DNA from: Epiperipatus broadwayi
Lineage: Eukaryota; Onychophora; Udeonychophora; Euonychophora; Peripatidae
Direction of reading: 5' to 3'
NCBI GenBank assembly: GCA_028023455.1
Contig: JAQFVV010006221.1
Coordinates: 4,605,166-4,669,165, forward strand
Length of the DNA stretch: 64,000 bases
Part shown: in pieces, positions 36,443 to 48,447 of the stretch
Layout of the letters: the number at the start of each line of letters is the position of its first letter
Numbering within the stretch: the first letter of the stretch is position 1
Program-made: the position numbers and the translations under genes
Notes under the pieces: generated by a model
Told to the model about the DNA's origin: nothing
What the model saw: the letters and a program-made list of their open reading frames with translations, nothing else
The model's database searches: none

Positions 36443-37436
36443 TAGTAAATTACTACAGTTTAATTGGAAGATAATTATGCACTATATACATGCATTGTAA
36501 TGCTGTTTTAATCCTTCAGAGATGTTTTGTTGAGTATGAAAGATAACAAAACAAGCCAGAGACTTTGAAAAGATAAGAGCAGCATTCTCATCTTTGTACC
36601 TAAATTTGCTTATATAGGCCAATCTAAAGCACTTTGGAATGAAAACATAAAAGTCTTCCTTTATTTACTTTACATCCATTAACTTTATTCTATTAATAAT
36701 TGCAAAATCTGGGTAATTCCCTTCCGATTAAAATCACTTATGAATACTGCACTAGAAATGTAAATAGAGAGTTACATAAAATTCTAATATTTCATAATAT
36801 CAACAGGCAGTAAATTTGAAGATTTTGTAATAGGTGATAGAATAAAGGAAGAGTTCATGCTCATTACAAGACACTTTGGATAGGTCTGTAGAAATGAATT
36901 TAAGTGCAAAGATAAGTCAGCTGCTCTTATCTTTTCAAAATCTCTATCTTGTGATTTGGTTTGAGAGTATCCTTTGTACTCTACAAAACATCATTGAGGT
37001 ATCAAAACATCATTGCAGTGCATGTTATAGAGTGTAATTAAATTCCCTTCTGATTAAAATTACTGTGTTAATAATTTAAATAGTTACAATTTAATTGATG
37101 TGTCAAATGTGCTGCCCTCTTTGACACAAATCACTTAATGAAACCATATTAATAATTTTGTATTAGTCATTCATCAGACTAGAGATTATCCAATAATGAA
37201 TAATATTTTTGTAGAGTAATTTTTACTACACCATTTTCACACAAAGAATTGACTAGTTTCTATTCACTTTTAATACATTGTGGAGGCATAAATCATAGAC
37301 GTATGATCAAATACATGTCAAAAATATCTATGATTCCCAAGATGCACATTTCACACTGAACCAGCACTCATTAGTTGGCCAGATCACAATCTCTTACATA
37401 CATATTTATCATTATTCAGTATAAATATATATAAAA

Positions 37437-37690
37437 CAATTCAAAACAAAGCAAAACTCTCCATATAGTAGTGCCATCTTGTGCTAACAAGAGCAATCAA
37501 GGGATGCCAGAAGACTTGTGCATAAAATTCCTAACTAGTGCCTACTCATCCAATATCCCCAGACTAGTTTCTGGCTTGTGGCCTTCATCAGTGAGGCACT
37601 ACTATATGGAGAGTTTTGCTTTGTTTTGAATTGTTTAATAACAATTATGTGCTAGTATGAGATAGTGATCATGTGATGTTTAGTGATTTA
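37437..37690. mobile_element. Family A copy nested in family C
   Basis: An antisense arm runs from GCAAAACTCTCCATATAGTAG through the ribozyme to GTGAGG, then switches to the sense terminus CACTACTATATGGAGAGTTTTGC. The short repeat ACAATTCAAAACAAAGC and its complement GCTTTGTTTTGAATTGT flank the arms. It is younger than the family C copy that it splits. Confidence 0.85.
37545..37596 (-). ncRNA. Family A hammerhead ribozyme, intact core, shortened stem I
   Basis: Minus-strand reading: CCTCA, CTGATGA, A, GGC-CACAA-GCC, A, GAAA, CTAGTC, TGGGG, ATATTGGATGAG. Core bases and proximal stem I (CCTCA/TGGGG, 5 bp with one G-U) are present. The 5-prime half of distal stem I is missing because the copy switches arms here. 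The predicted cut is between 37562 and 37561. Confidence 0.8.
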
Positions 37691-37960
37691 ACATAAATAT
37701 ATATAGATAGCAAATTACTACAGATAAATTGATGTGTCACATGTGCTGCCCTTACAACTTTGACATTAATATACTTAATAGAAATACATTAATAATTTGA
37801 ATTAATCATTCATTAGACTAGATATTACCACTAAATGAATATTTCTGTAGTGCAGAAATATTTATTCATTATTATTCATTAAGTGAATAACCTCTAATCT
37901 AAATGACTAATATAAATTATTAATTTGATAGTTTATTTATCTTGATATTAATAAACCAGA

Positions 37961-38364
37961 ACAGAAAAATGTAGAGAAGGGAGGGAAATCTAAAATGAAT
38001 CAAAACTACTGTAAGATATTATATAAAGGTACAGTATGCAGATTGCAAATAAAAAATAGATTTGATAAATATGTGAGAAGAAAAGATAATAATTGGAAAA
38101 CAAATAATAAGCCCACATTAAAAAAAAACCATTAAAACAAGGATCAGAAGATTAAAGAAAAAAGGTAAATATTTCTAAATTTTTTTAAAGATAAAACTTA
38201 TCAGAACAAAAAAAAAACTTTTATTTAAGATGATACAAGTTTGAAATTCTTAGAAATAGAAATTTTTAAAAAGTATATAAAATTAATTTATTATATATAA
38301 ATAATATTCCATCATATTTGTTATTCATATTAAATAAGTTCATCAATTTGTATGGACATCCAAG
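37961..38364. other. AT-rich stretch, nothing recognised
   Basis: Low-complexity A-rich sequence with no gene recognised. Confidence 0.45.
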
Positions 38365-39729
38365 GGTAATTGTGAATTTTTCTGTAAACCAAGATGGTAG
38401 CCCATATTTTTTTAAAATAAATCTACAGTTTCAGGGGTGCACAAAAAATGTTTACAAAAAATAGCTGCTAGGAAACGTATTTAATATTTACATTTTAATT
38501 TTTTATTATTACTATTATTCTTAAAAAAGAAATCATTGTGGAAAAATTAATTACAATATTTATTTTGTGTGTCTGTGTAGTAACCTATTAACAGAAAAAT
38601 GAATATATAAATACAATATTTAAATTTTATTTATATCAGCAGCATACAATCTCTAATGGTCTCCAAAATTCCACAAATAAATATTGTTCATGCAGTAAAT
38701 GAAGTGTCGTTTTGTGTTCACCTGGTGTTCTTTATTTTACCATTTGTCCAGATCCCAGAATCTTTCAGTGTTTTGCATATGACTGCTTGTAACTGGATCA
38801 ACAAAGTTATATCAGTGATTGAGTTGGAAAGGTTCAAATCCTGCATGCTCTAATTCATCACTTTTATATGCCTTCCAACAGTCTGAATAAATTGTAGATC
38901 TATCTGTGCCAGTTTGTTTTATTGTATTCATACACATTGCTGTTGTTCTATCTGGAACCGTACAATAAATCACTCATTGGTTTCTCTGCACAAGCCATCG
39001 AACAACCATTATTGTGAAAGTATTCTCCCTTGTTGATTTTTGCACTTAATAAAAAAGAGTTCAGTTGATTTCAACAATTCTGTTAGCCCCTCTGACTTTA
39101 CATGATGATGGAGATAAAAGACGATGTACAGACTTTCGTCGAGTAATTGTTCCAATATGCGAGTGTGGTCGCACAAATCCAGTTCATTTTCCCCCATTCA
39201 ATTGACATTACATCTAGATTCCAAAAATAAATAATTATGAATGCAGTCAGAAACAGAATTTTAGAACCCTCAAATCACATTTCTTTCTGAAGGGATATTC
39301 TGTTTAAATAAGATTTCACATTTCCCCGCCATTGCAGGGGTGTTTGAATGTAAAGTTTCATATTATGACCATTAATGTCACTTTTCCAGAGGGCAGAATA
39401 CTGGATCTTTGGAAATATTCCACTGCATCATATTCTGTGACAGGAAGGTCCCAAATTTTGATCATGGTGGCAATTTACCAAAAAAACTGCTGACAAAAAG
39501 AAATACAATGAATTGAAACAAAGTATGACAATGTTAAGACCATCTTGTCACTTCCACATTATAATATAAGTAAAAAAAAACTGAACTAAAGATTTTAAAT
39601 TTTACAATCAATTTTTTTTTTTTTTAGTTTAACAACTAACACATCTTCAGGAGATTGTAGGCCTTCGAAACTGTATAATTATCAAAAATAAGGCTACAAA
39701 CTTGGTTTACAGGAAAATTCACAAGTACC
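38365..39729 (-). mobile_element. Second Merlin-like transposon, 1.37 kb
   Basis: The left end GGTAATTGTGAATTTTTCTG matches the complement of the right end (CAGGAAAATTCACAAGTACC), and the repeats continue through TAAACCAAGATGGTAGCC and an ATCTACAGTTTC block. A transposase relic lies between on the minus strand. No target duplication is visible. The element at 52607-53312 shares its ends and subterminal text. Confidence 0.85.
38690..39200 (-). pseudogene. Merlin transposase relic, second lineage
   Basis: Minus-strand frames read KNQQGRILSQ, a stop, WLFDGLCRETNE, VPDRTTAMCMNTIKQ, STIYSDCWKAYKSDEL, YNFVDPVTSSHMQNTERFW. These are the IS1595-type blocks in correct order, including the second acidic (YSDCW) and final acidic (NTERFW) residues. 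The region near the first aspartate (residues reading STELFFIKCK) has lost its acidic pair. Several stops and at least one frame change make it inactive. It differs clearly from the copy at 31444, so two Merlin lineages are present. Confidence 0.85.
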
Positions 39730-39854
39730 AATCTAATGACACAATGCTTCAAATGAAGACAAAGAATTCTCTGTCAAAGACAATCTCAACAATCACTCTA
39801 ATTAAAACCTCAATGCTATCATGACAACATACATAAAACATGAAGCATCACATG

Positions 39855-40210
39855 ATCATTTCCTATGCTTACACATACTGTTAATACAGCAGCAAACTCT
39901 ATACAGTAGTTCTACCAAGTGGAAGTCTTAGTAATCAATGGATGCAAGAATGCCTGTGCATAAAATCTTTATTAGTGATGCCTAATGCTGCTGGAAGGTT
40001 GCATTAGATCCTAAGAACTAGGTGCAGTGCTCTCAGATCAAAGGTTCCTCGTTGATAAAAACCACAATCTAGATACTAGCTTGGGATATTGTATGAGTAG
40101 ACATTAGATAGGGATTTTATATACAGACCTTCTTGCATGCCTTGATTACTAAGGCTTGCACTGGGTGACACTATTGTAAGAAGTTTGCTATTGTATTGAT
40201 GGTATACACA
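39855..40210. mobile_element. Family A, diverged copy
   Basis: The antisense terminus (GCAAACTCTATACAGTAGTTC), sense middle (AGGTGCAGTGCTCTCAGATC) and sense terminus (GGGTGACACTATTGTAAG) are recognisable. The ribozyme segment (40030-40095) reads GTTGATAAAAACCAC and is destroyed. Confidence 0.75.
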
Positions 40211-41674
40211 TACTTCATCATGACTTAACAAAATAATTTATTTACAGATTGGATATATTAAAAATTTTGAACCATATCACAAGTTCACTATCTTAATCAT
40301 TATCACATTTTATTCTACATATTGAGAATTATTTTTTCTCTTAAGCATAGCCTAGTTTTTAAATAGGAATTTGGCTAAATAACAATTATTAAATGTATTA
40401 AGAGTTGCATTTATTAAATGATCATCTGAATAATTCAAGGCACTTGAAATAATATGAATATTTAATGTTTATTTGGGATAGTTTTAAAAGGAAGAAAAAA
40501 GCATTTAAAAAACTGTAAAACAAGTAATATCACTCTCTTCCTACCCTCCCTCCCTCTCTAGTAATTAAGAAAAAGCAAAAATGGATTTTCCAAGTATCAA
40601 AGAATGTTTACTAAAAAATAATATAATATAGCAGAAAGAGATAATAGACTTCAGTAATGAGTCAGTATCGGTCCAGCTGTGGTGAAATGGGGAATGGAAG
40701 TTAAGCCCCATAGTTTGAAGTTAACTGATCTCACTACCAGTAAAAAAATACTTTTGAAACAGAGTTTATAATACCTATGTGCTAAGCTTTAGCTAAAAGT
40801 TAGCATTACCAACTTACTTATGTAACCAATTTCATTAAAAGGAATGTAGAAGGAAATTATTCCTGGAAAAACTTTCAACAAGATATTTAATTAATTCATC
40901 TAAAATCATGACTGTTTTATCTTGTGTTAACCTGAGATGGAAATTATTATACTGGAAGCTAGGAGTTACAAGGAGAAAAGACTCAGTTGAGAGGAAATAA
41001 TTGCTAAACTAAATTTTATGTTATCCTGAAATTAACATGCTTGATAATCTAAAACATGGAGCTACAAGAAGAAAAAAGGTAACTGGATAAAATAATTATA
41101 TAATATTATAAAAAATATGAGGCTAAGAGATTTTACTAAACTTATAACTGAAAATGTTGATATCTTCAACTAAGAAAAAGTCCATGATATTAAAGTATTG
41201 TAGTGTGTCATCTACATTTATGAAGTGCTTTTACAATGTAATATTGATGAGTGAATATTTTTAGTTGTTTATTAAACATTTTCTCATGATATTAAGGGTA
41301 TGGAGGACATTTTAAGAAAAATGGAAGAGAAGGTTTAAGTTAATCTTAATTTTTTATCTATTGTGAAAAAATAATGGGAATAACTAATTTAGACTAAATG
41401 TCAATTAATTAATAAGAGTCAGCAGGAGATAATATTGCTTTTGCTTTAGGAAATCATATGTATTGTATAAAATTATGTTATCTTTTTTTCTGAATTTTAT
41501 TCTTTTTTTTTTCATTTAACTTTATTAAATAATTGCTTTTAAAAAAATAAGTTTCTGAAATTATTTTTTGTGTTATCTTAATTCTCCCATTTATCTGTTC
41601 TATGAATTAGCAATGTGTGTTTGACTAATTACTTTAAGAAATTTGTAGGTTATCCCAATAAAGTTATTTCACAT
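40211..41674. other. AT-rich stretch, nothing recognised
   Basis: A strong pyrimidine run followed by AG (40531-40560) looks like a splice acceptor, but no open exon follows. No gene was recognised. Confidence 0.4.
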
Positions 41675-41947
41675 GATCACCATCTCTATACTAGCACATA
41701 ATTGTTGTAAACAAAGGCAAAACTCTCCATACAGTAGTGCCACCCTGTGCCAAACAGATTAATCAATGGATGCCAGAAGGCTTGTGCATAAAATCCCTAT
41801 CTAGTGCCACAAGCCAGAAACTAGTCTGGAGATATTGGATGAGTAGGCAGTAGATAGGGATTTTATTCACAAGCCTTCTGGCATCCATTGATTAATATGT
41901 TTGGCACAGGGTGGCACTACTGTATGGAGAGTTTTGCCTTTGTTTAA
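41675..41947. mobile_element. Family A hairpin variant, 130-bp arms
   Basis: Nearly perfect inverted arms start GGCAAAACTCTCCATACAGTAG and end with the complement. The arms switch at ...CTAGTGCC/ACAAGCC, inside stem II of the ribozyme, so only its 3-prime half (GCCAGAAACTAGTCTGGAG) remains at the centre. High arm identity suggests this is a recent copy. Confidence 0.85.
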
Positions 41948-43044
41948 TAAAGTTATTTAATGTAAAGTAGATTACATTTATACATTTGTATTTTTTCTTG
42001 TTTAGTTACAATCCCAAGTCTTTGTGATCCCAAGCTAGCTTTGAGCAAAACAGTGTTTACAATCTATAGTTCAGGGTATATTTATATATGAATTCTTTGG
42101 ATGGCACTAAAATAAAGATCATCTTTAAAGTTCAACTTCACTTTATCTATAGATTTAAAATTAGTTTATTGATGGCTATTACACTCATAGCACTTTAAAG
42201 CCAGAGCATTGATAACCAGCAACGTTGATAAAATCATCCACATTTTTATGCAGAATTATTTTACTTATTATTTTTAGCACTTAATATGCTGTAGATAATT
42301 ACTTTTACATATGCCCTAAGTTTGACATTGACCAGATAATCAATCTGATTTTATTACTGTACCTCTTTAAATCCAGTCACAACGAGTGGCTATTGATTTG
42401 ATTAAAGCTGGTGATGCTATGTTTGTAACTTGATTATTGTTTTTTATTTAAAATTATTCCTTGCTAATCTTTGCTCATGTTCATTGATATGGTTAGTTAT
42501 GATGTTTAGGGACGATTGGTGATTTTCTATTACCCCCAGTCCGCTCTAATTCTGTACTGTTATAATACATTAATCAGACATTTTTATTTATTGACTTCTC
42601 TTTTTTCTGATGCATTTATTCATATCTTTAGAGTGTGTAGAACAATGTAAGTTTCAAATATATCTAATTTAGTAATTAAACAAATATGTGAAAACAGTTA
42701 ACCGTTTCGATGAAAAAAGCAGAATTGCTTAAATAAAATAGAAATGGAGTCATATTAATAAAGAAAGTAAATACATTAAAAGTTTGGAAGAATATGTCAG
42801 TGATTTATAAGATTGAAATAAATAAGTCTTTATTTATTATGATTGAAAAAAAAAATCATGAGAATGAAGTAAGTTGTACAATAATAAGGAATGATGTTGC
42901 AGAAGAACTGAAGTAAATGAGAATTCAATTAAGTTATTGAAGTAACAAAGGAAAAAGATTTGAAAAAAAAAGGAATATTTGTAATGTAATTTATGACTCA
43001 TGGTCAATAGATTTTTTTCATCAGTTATCATATTATTATAATAG
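41948..43044. other. Stretch without recognised gene
   Basis: Nothing was recognised. Less AT-rich text at 42360-42560 gave no convincing reading. Confidence 0.4.
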
Positions 43045-43290
43045 GCAAAACTCTCTCCATACAGTAGTGCCACTCTAAGCAAGACAGAGTAATCAATGGA
43101 TGCCAGAAGGCTTGTGCATAAAATCCCTATCTAGTGCCTACTCATACAATATCTTCAAACTAGTTTCTGGCTTATGGCCTTCGTCAGTGATGAGCCTTGG
43201 ATCTGAGAGCACTGCACCTAGATCTTAGGATCTAATGCAACTCTCCAGCAGCCACCTTTTCACTCTACATAACTACTAAACTATGAGAAT
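43045..43290 (-). mobile_element. Family A half copy (single arm)
   Basis: Antisense arm only, from GGCAAAACTCTCTCCATAC to CCACCTTTTCACTCTACATAAC. It includes a hammerhead at 43141-43206 with CTGACGA and GAAAC intact, cleavage triplet GTT rather than GTC, and weakened stem I (CATCA/TTGAAG). Confidence 0.8.
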
Positions 43291-44319
43291 AAAATTGAAA
43301 ACACAGATATTTTCAATCTAAGCTCATATTACTAAAATACCAATTACTTTAATTCACCATGTGACTAAGGTCTTATTACAAGTCTTGAAGAGACATATTT
43401 CATATATTATATCAGACCATATTCTCCTCTCTATGCAACCATTAGAATTGGATAATAACCTTTATCCAGATAATCTTCTCATTAGTATAAATTGTATTTG
43501 TATTTCTAATTATTATTATTTATGTATTATCTGTATAAACTTTTTGTATATTTCTATTTATTAACACCTGTGTGCAATTCGTATAAAAACTCGATTTAAA
43601 ATTATATTTATTAAAAATTGAGTGTCACCTGTATATTTTAGTAAGATTTTAAGAATAGGATGTATAAATGAATAGTTTATACTTTTGGTAATTTGTATTA
43701 TTTAATGAATAAATGTTATTTTAGCAGCTAGAACTCAGCAGTCTCTTAATTTTCATTACTTCGATGAATGATTACTAATACACTCAATTTATAATCTAAT
43801 TAAAAATAGGAAACATTTAATAAGTAATAAGTAGTTAGTTAACTTCAAAATGGTGTGTTAAGTGAAATGATTCACTGGTAATGGCACTTAAGAAAAAATA
43901 AATAAAAGCTACTATATTATCACCTGGGGTTTTGGATGGCCAGGAAATACAAATGTGTCTTTCAATCTAATGCCTTTGGTTGTTATTTGTTTGAAGATAT
44001 GGTTTGGTCATGCTAATATTGAGAACCATATATATATATTTTCACCTTAGAAGCAAACAAGAAAAATATCAAAGGGGAGTAGATCAATATATATGTGTAT
44101 TAAAACCCAGTATGACACAGGTATAAAGAAGATATCAAAAAAGTACATACCTGGTACAATACCTATGATCATTCTGCTGAAATGAAAAATATGAGGTGAA
44201 GTTATCCTTTAGCAATATAAAAACTTGATTAAGATTATGCAATTGCCTCTATAAATTTGTTTGTTACAATGAAAGAAGCAACATTTGTGTCAATTTGTTA
44301 CAATGATTTTATCAAATTG
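43291..44319. other. AT-rich stretch, nothing recognised
   Basis: No gene was recognised. The part after about 44060 may be an upstream extension of the hAT relic. Confidence 0.35.
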
Positions 44320-44990
44320 TAAGAAGATGAAGATCTTCCTGTTTGCAACATCATTGTATTACATATCAACAAATGTTGCATGTTAGTATTTTAATTATGA
44401 ATAGAATTATGGATACAGCTTTCAATATTTCTAATCTTATTTGTGCAAATAAACTTTTTAAATTATAAGTGGAAGAAAATGATAATGTTGGGTATTTTTA
44501 ACTATCTCTATATAAGGATGTTAGGTGATTAGGTCAGGAAAGTTCTCAAGAAGAGTGATGATTTCAAAATATTTGAAGATTATGTTTGGCCACTAGATTT
44601 GGATTTTTAGCTGATATAATATTTAGATTAAATGAATTAAATTGGAAACTTCAAGATCTAAATAAAATGATTTTTCATAAGATTAGATATGAAAATTCTT
44701 TCAAACAGAAACTAAATCTACTTTGTATCCAAATTTGAAAATATAAATTTATTTAATTCCCAAACATAATGGCAACTAATTTTCACATATCAAAGAAATT
44801 AGAAATTTCATTGCAGAATTTGATAACCATTTTCAAAATGTAAAAATCAAACAAATGTTATACTGTATTGTAGTTTTATTCACAAATTTCCCATTTGGTA
44901 TCAAGATAAAAGAAGAAGTAATTGCAGAAAACATTCCAAGTATTTGTGATATGGGGATTTTTACTTTTGAAACAGAAATCATCTTATTAT
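44320..44990 (+). pseudogene. hAT-type (ZBED5/SCAND3-like) transposase relic
   Basis: Plus-strand frames give EDLPVCNIIVLHINK, then IMNRIMDTAFNISNLI, a YKDVRWLGQE-type block, then FRLNELNWKLQDLNK and FKQKLNLL. The order corresponds to the C-terminal catalytic half of domesticated-type hAT transposases (LHCIIHQ, VRWLSRG, HLNELNLKLQG). Stops and frameshifts are frequent. No ends or target duplication were recognised. Confidence 0.65.
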
Positions 44991-45544
44991 AAAATACTTA
45001 TATCAAAGCAATGACTTATAAAAAACAATTTTGAAGATATTTACCAAAAGATAAGTATTCTAATTCGAAAAAATATACTAAAAATTTTTAACAATTATTT
45101 TAATATAGTTTGATATATTTGCACACATCGATATTTTCACAGATTTGTAGAGGTCCCGACTGTCACATCTAGGTGCATAGTCTTAAGGTTATAGCCTTAA
45201 CATATATTACAAATATAAAATCAAAATACTAAACTACTTTAACTGACCAATATTTGAAACCATGCTCAAGACATAGTCTGTATAATTGTAGCCCATATTA
45301 CACTAAAATTGTAGACAAATTGCACTGCAGAATAAATAATATAAATTTTATAGCATCAAGAAATTTAAATTAAGATGCTGTATGTGTATTTCTATTAACT
45401 ATTTAAATTATGGAAATAAAACATAGACATTATAGAGAGGTATATAAATATATATATGGGTATATAAATAATGATTACAAGATAGAATATATGTATAAAA
45501 AATATAAAATATGTTCATGTACTTGTATTGTATTTGTTATAGTT

Positions 45545-45584
45545 CTGAAGAAGATTGCTGGAGCAATCGAAACTATCAATAGTC
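45545..45584 (+). ncRNA. Hammerhead-like motif, unrelated to families A-C
   Basis: CTGAAGA is followed by stem II GATTGC-TGGA-GCAATC (6 bp, with one unpaired A before it), GAAA, and a stem III ACTAT-CA-ATAGT (5 bp) ending in C. That is the order of a hammerhead with an ordinary stem III. I could not find a convincing stem I in the flanks. A faintly similar segment occurs at about 53998-54035. Confidence 0.45.
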
Positions 45585-45589
45585 ATTCG

Positions 45590-47075
45590 TAATTATATGA
45601 AGCATTGTAAAAGTAATAAAGAATGTAAATGATATATATATATCAGTAGAAGTAATGCTCTACTTTTTGTAAAAAAAATTGTAAAAAAAAATTGTTTTTT
45701 GTGAATATTTTTTTAATTATTGATATTTTTTATTTTCTTTCACTCAAACATGAAATTTCAATTCAAGTAAAGTTTTGAAAAATCTTTATGAAAGTTTAAA
45801 TAGTGGTCAATACTATTTAAAAATTATTTACTATCTTCTTATTATTTTTCTTTTATCGCATTTTTTAAGAATATTTCATAGATAGATTTTTACTGGCAAA
45901 GGAGATCTTAAATAAGAATTGATTGAGTCCCTCTCCTTTATATTACCTAGATAAAACTATTGGGTAGTTGTTTACTGTCTTAAAGAAAATTTTCCTTTGA
46001 TCCATACCAAAAATTATCAATATAAAGATGTGTTTAACATTTATAATGATTTCTAAGTTTTATATCATGCACTCACATTGTATATTACATTAATTATTAA
46101 TTTTTCATATTACAACTTTAAACAATTATAACTTAGCAATTTCTAAACTTTATTTTTTTTTTTTATAAAATAATAATTGCTCAAGCTTGTTTTAATGAAT
46201 AAAAATAAAACAGCATTTTTTTCTCTAATTACAAAGTAAACAATCAAAATTCTATATTTATTTTTAATTATCCTTTTGCCAAGTTTTATAAATATTTATT
46301 ATTTTACAAGAGTCAAATTTGCTAACAACTCGTAACAATATATATATATTTTCATATGTCATAGCATCTGCCCACCATGGCGGCTGCGATACCTCTCGGC
46401 TAACAACGCAAGACAACAATATATATTTGGATTGTATTTTTGTTAGTTTTCTTTAATCGATATAAATTAAATCAACAAAGGCAAAAAGAGAAAGTGAATT
46501 ATTTGTTAGTAAATCACAAAAAAATATACAGTTAAGTTTTGAAAATACACTGAAGCTAAAATAAAATGAAGTAATATTCCTCAAGCCAGAGTGGCTCCTT
46601 GGTTTTCTTTTTAGTTATGCTAATAAGTAGGCATACTTTTTCAATATCCAGTTTTAATAAGTTTAATAAAATTCTGCAACTACTAGATATCATATGCAAG
46701 TCTTTCTACTTTATTTGGCTGCCAGCCAATTTTAATATAGGTGTATAAAATTCATCTTAATCTTAAAGTTGATTCTTTTAAAGCCAATATTTGATCTGGT
46801 TTTGTAGTTCGATAAAATGCCTTTCACTGCATTTTCCATCTGACCACAACATCATTGGCACAAACCTCAACTGAAAACGAACTGGACATCAACATTAAAA
46901 AAACAACACTATCTTAACCATCTTTACACATTACTTCAAATAAAATAAATAAATGACATTTTAAAATAACAGCAATACAATTCAAATAAACTAAAATCAA
47001 CTTTTGAATTTTGTTAACGTTATTAAAACTTAACATTTTAATGCATACTCACATAACATATAAATATAGGAGATT
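45590..47075. other. AT-rich stretch with one tRNA-like fragment
   Basis: No gene was recognised apart from the 46358-46412 fragment. Text at 46570-46910 is less AT-rich and unexplained. Confidence 0.4.
46358..46412 (-). repeat. tRNA-like element fragment
   Basis: TGTCATAGCATC followed by tRNA-like text ending CTCGGCTAACAACGC. On the minus strand it has an A-box-like TTAGCCGAGAGGTATCGCAG. It shares flanking text with 17150-17170 and 61375-61390. The B box part is deleted. Confidence 0.5.
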
Positions 47076-47262
47076 TGAACATAGACTTTCAAGCACCCTT
47101 CAACTATCCACACTATCTCATAACTCTGATACATATGACCACACAGTCATATGTGGTCATGTGTACTAGTAGTATGAGATAGTGTGGATAGTTGAAGAGT
47201 GTTTGAAATCCCCTATATTTTCAATTAAGCTCCAGGTATATGAAGAATGCCTGTATTTCAAA
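47076..47262. mobile_element. Family B short palindrome
   Basis: ATTTGAACATAGACTTTCAAG and CTATCCACACTATCTCAT face their complements across a centre at about 47142. The ribozyme region is lost by collapse of the palindrome, leaving only tRNA-like ends and the outer GAAGAATGCCTGTATTTCAAAT segment. Confidence 0.75.
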
Positions 47263-47529
47263 TACTTCACATAATATATGCAAAAAAAAATTACTCATAA
47301 AATTTTTCTTTAATATATATATATGGAGTGGAAAAAATATGTATTCTTAATAAAATTATTTTCATTTTTTAAAAAATCAAATCTATATCAATATGTACAC
47401 ACATAAATACTGATTTGTTTAATGTTTCATGTTATGTAAAACGTTCCATGTATATATTGTGTACTAATCTAATTCCATATATGAAGTAGCAATGTGAAAA
47501 ACATATTTAAAAATATAAAAAATAACTGT

Positions 47530-47606
47530 ATATGAGATGAGACTTCTCCTTTTTCGGAGTTAGGAATCTGTCAGCTACAATGCCCAGAGAAACCTATTAG
47601 CCACTT
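47530..47606 (+). repeat. Dispersed repeat shared with 62035-62108
   Basis: ACTTCTCCTTTTTCGGAGTTA, GGAATCTGTCAGC, and TGCCCAGAGAAACCT(A/G)TTAGCC are common to both places in the same orientation. Function unknown. At 62035 it sits next to a foldback element, here it stands alone. Confidence 0.7.
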
Positions 47607-47844
47607 TACCTTCCCTTTCCATTTCTCACCCTATGTTTTTCCCATATTCTTCTCTATCCTGCTCCATCTCATATCCACAACATAATCTTTGTCAACTCCA
47701 TGAATTTTATATCTAAATCAGCATTATCCTTTTCCAAACCCAGCATAAAGTCAAGAACCCACTTTCTGTATAAGTCACTTGAGATATGGTATTGCCACAA
47801 AGTGACACATTGAGCACAACAAACTGCCAAACTGATATATATAT

Positions 47845-47990
47845 TTTTTATCAGTAGTAAACTCTCCATACAATAGTGCCACCCAGTGCAAGCCTTAGTC
47901 ATCAATGGATGCATTAGGTGGCATTACTGTATAGAGATTTTTCTACTGCTATTAACAGCTTGTGTAAGTATAGAAAATGGTGATCATGGA
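47845..47990. repeat. Family A small palindrome
   Basis: The antisense terminus AAACTCTCCATACAATAGTGCC switches at GGATGCATTAGG to the sense terminus GGCATTACTGTATAGAGATTTT, with the outer GGTGATCATGGAATAT segment. No ribozyme remains. Confidence 0.75.
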
Positions 47991-48447
47991 ATATATATAT
48001 ATTTTATTAGTCATATAAAAATGAATTCAGAAACCATATTAGTTTTTGAGCCTTTCATTTTTCTATTACTCTAAACTACTCAAGGCAAATTATGTCATGG
48101 AATAATGAACGGGACTAACAATGTTGGTTTAGTGTAAATATAAACCATGTTTACAACATCATATTTAATTCTGATGTGAAACTTTGATCTTTTTCCTCAC
48201 ATAATTTGAAAATTCTTAAGAAATCTCAAGAACTTTTTAAGGTCAATTAATTCACTAATTCACCAAACAGTAATCATTAAATTGATATCAAGTGAATTTC
48301 AGCTTTAAGGTAATGGTCGAAGTATAATCTAGGTTGATCAGATAAATGTCAGTGTGCTGGCTATAAAACAAAATGATTATACTATAGATAATAACGTATT
48401 TTTATACTTACAGAAACTGGTCTACTGATTAATTTCTCTTAGGTGCC

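Larger units (their letters stand above)
36100..36485. mobile_element. Family C copy with microsatellite insertion
   Basis: GTAATTTTCACCACACTACC, CACCTTGTGGAGATATG and an antisense ribozyme appear in order, then a GATA/GGTA microsatellite where other copies have a short TATATA run, then AAATTACTACAGTTTAATTG. Confidence 0.8.
37080..37960. mobile_element. Family C copy split by a family A insertion
   Basis: Family C tail and head blocks lie at 37080-37440 (TTTTTACTACACCATTTTC, TACATTGTGGAGGCATAAATC, antisense ribozyme at 37331-37385) and resume at 37693 (AGCAAATTACTACAGATAAATTGATGTG). The break falls in the TATATA run that is uninterrupted in the other copies. The ribozyme here has CTAATGAG (G5 to A) and is predicted dead, though its stem III substitute AUGUGCAU is self-complementary. 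Confidence 0.8.

Noticed and set aside
40531-40561. A strong pyrimidine tract ending in AG, like a splice acceptor.
   Set aside because: No open exon follows in any frame and no gene was recognised nearby.
47882-47938. Similar open frames at 47669-47914, 47886-48074 and 54269-54496 with a shared GWHYC(M/I)E peptide.
   Set aside because: The shared peptide is a translation of the terminal text of family A on one strand or the other, not a conserved protein.
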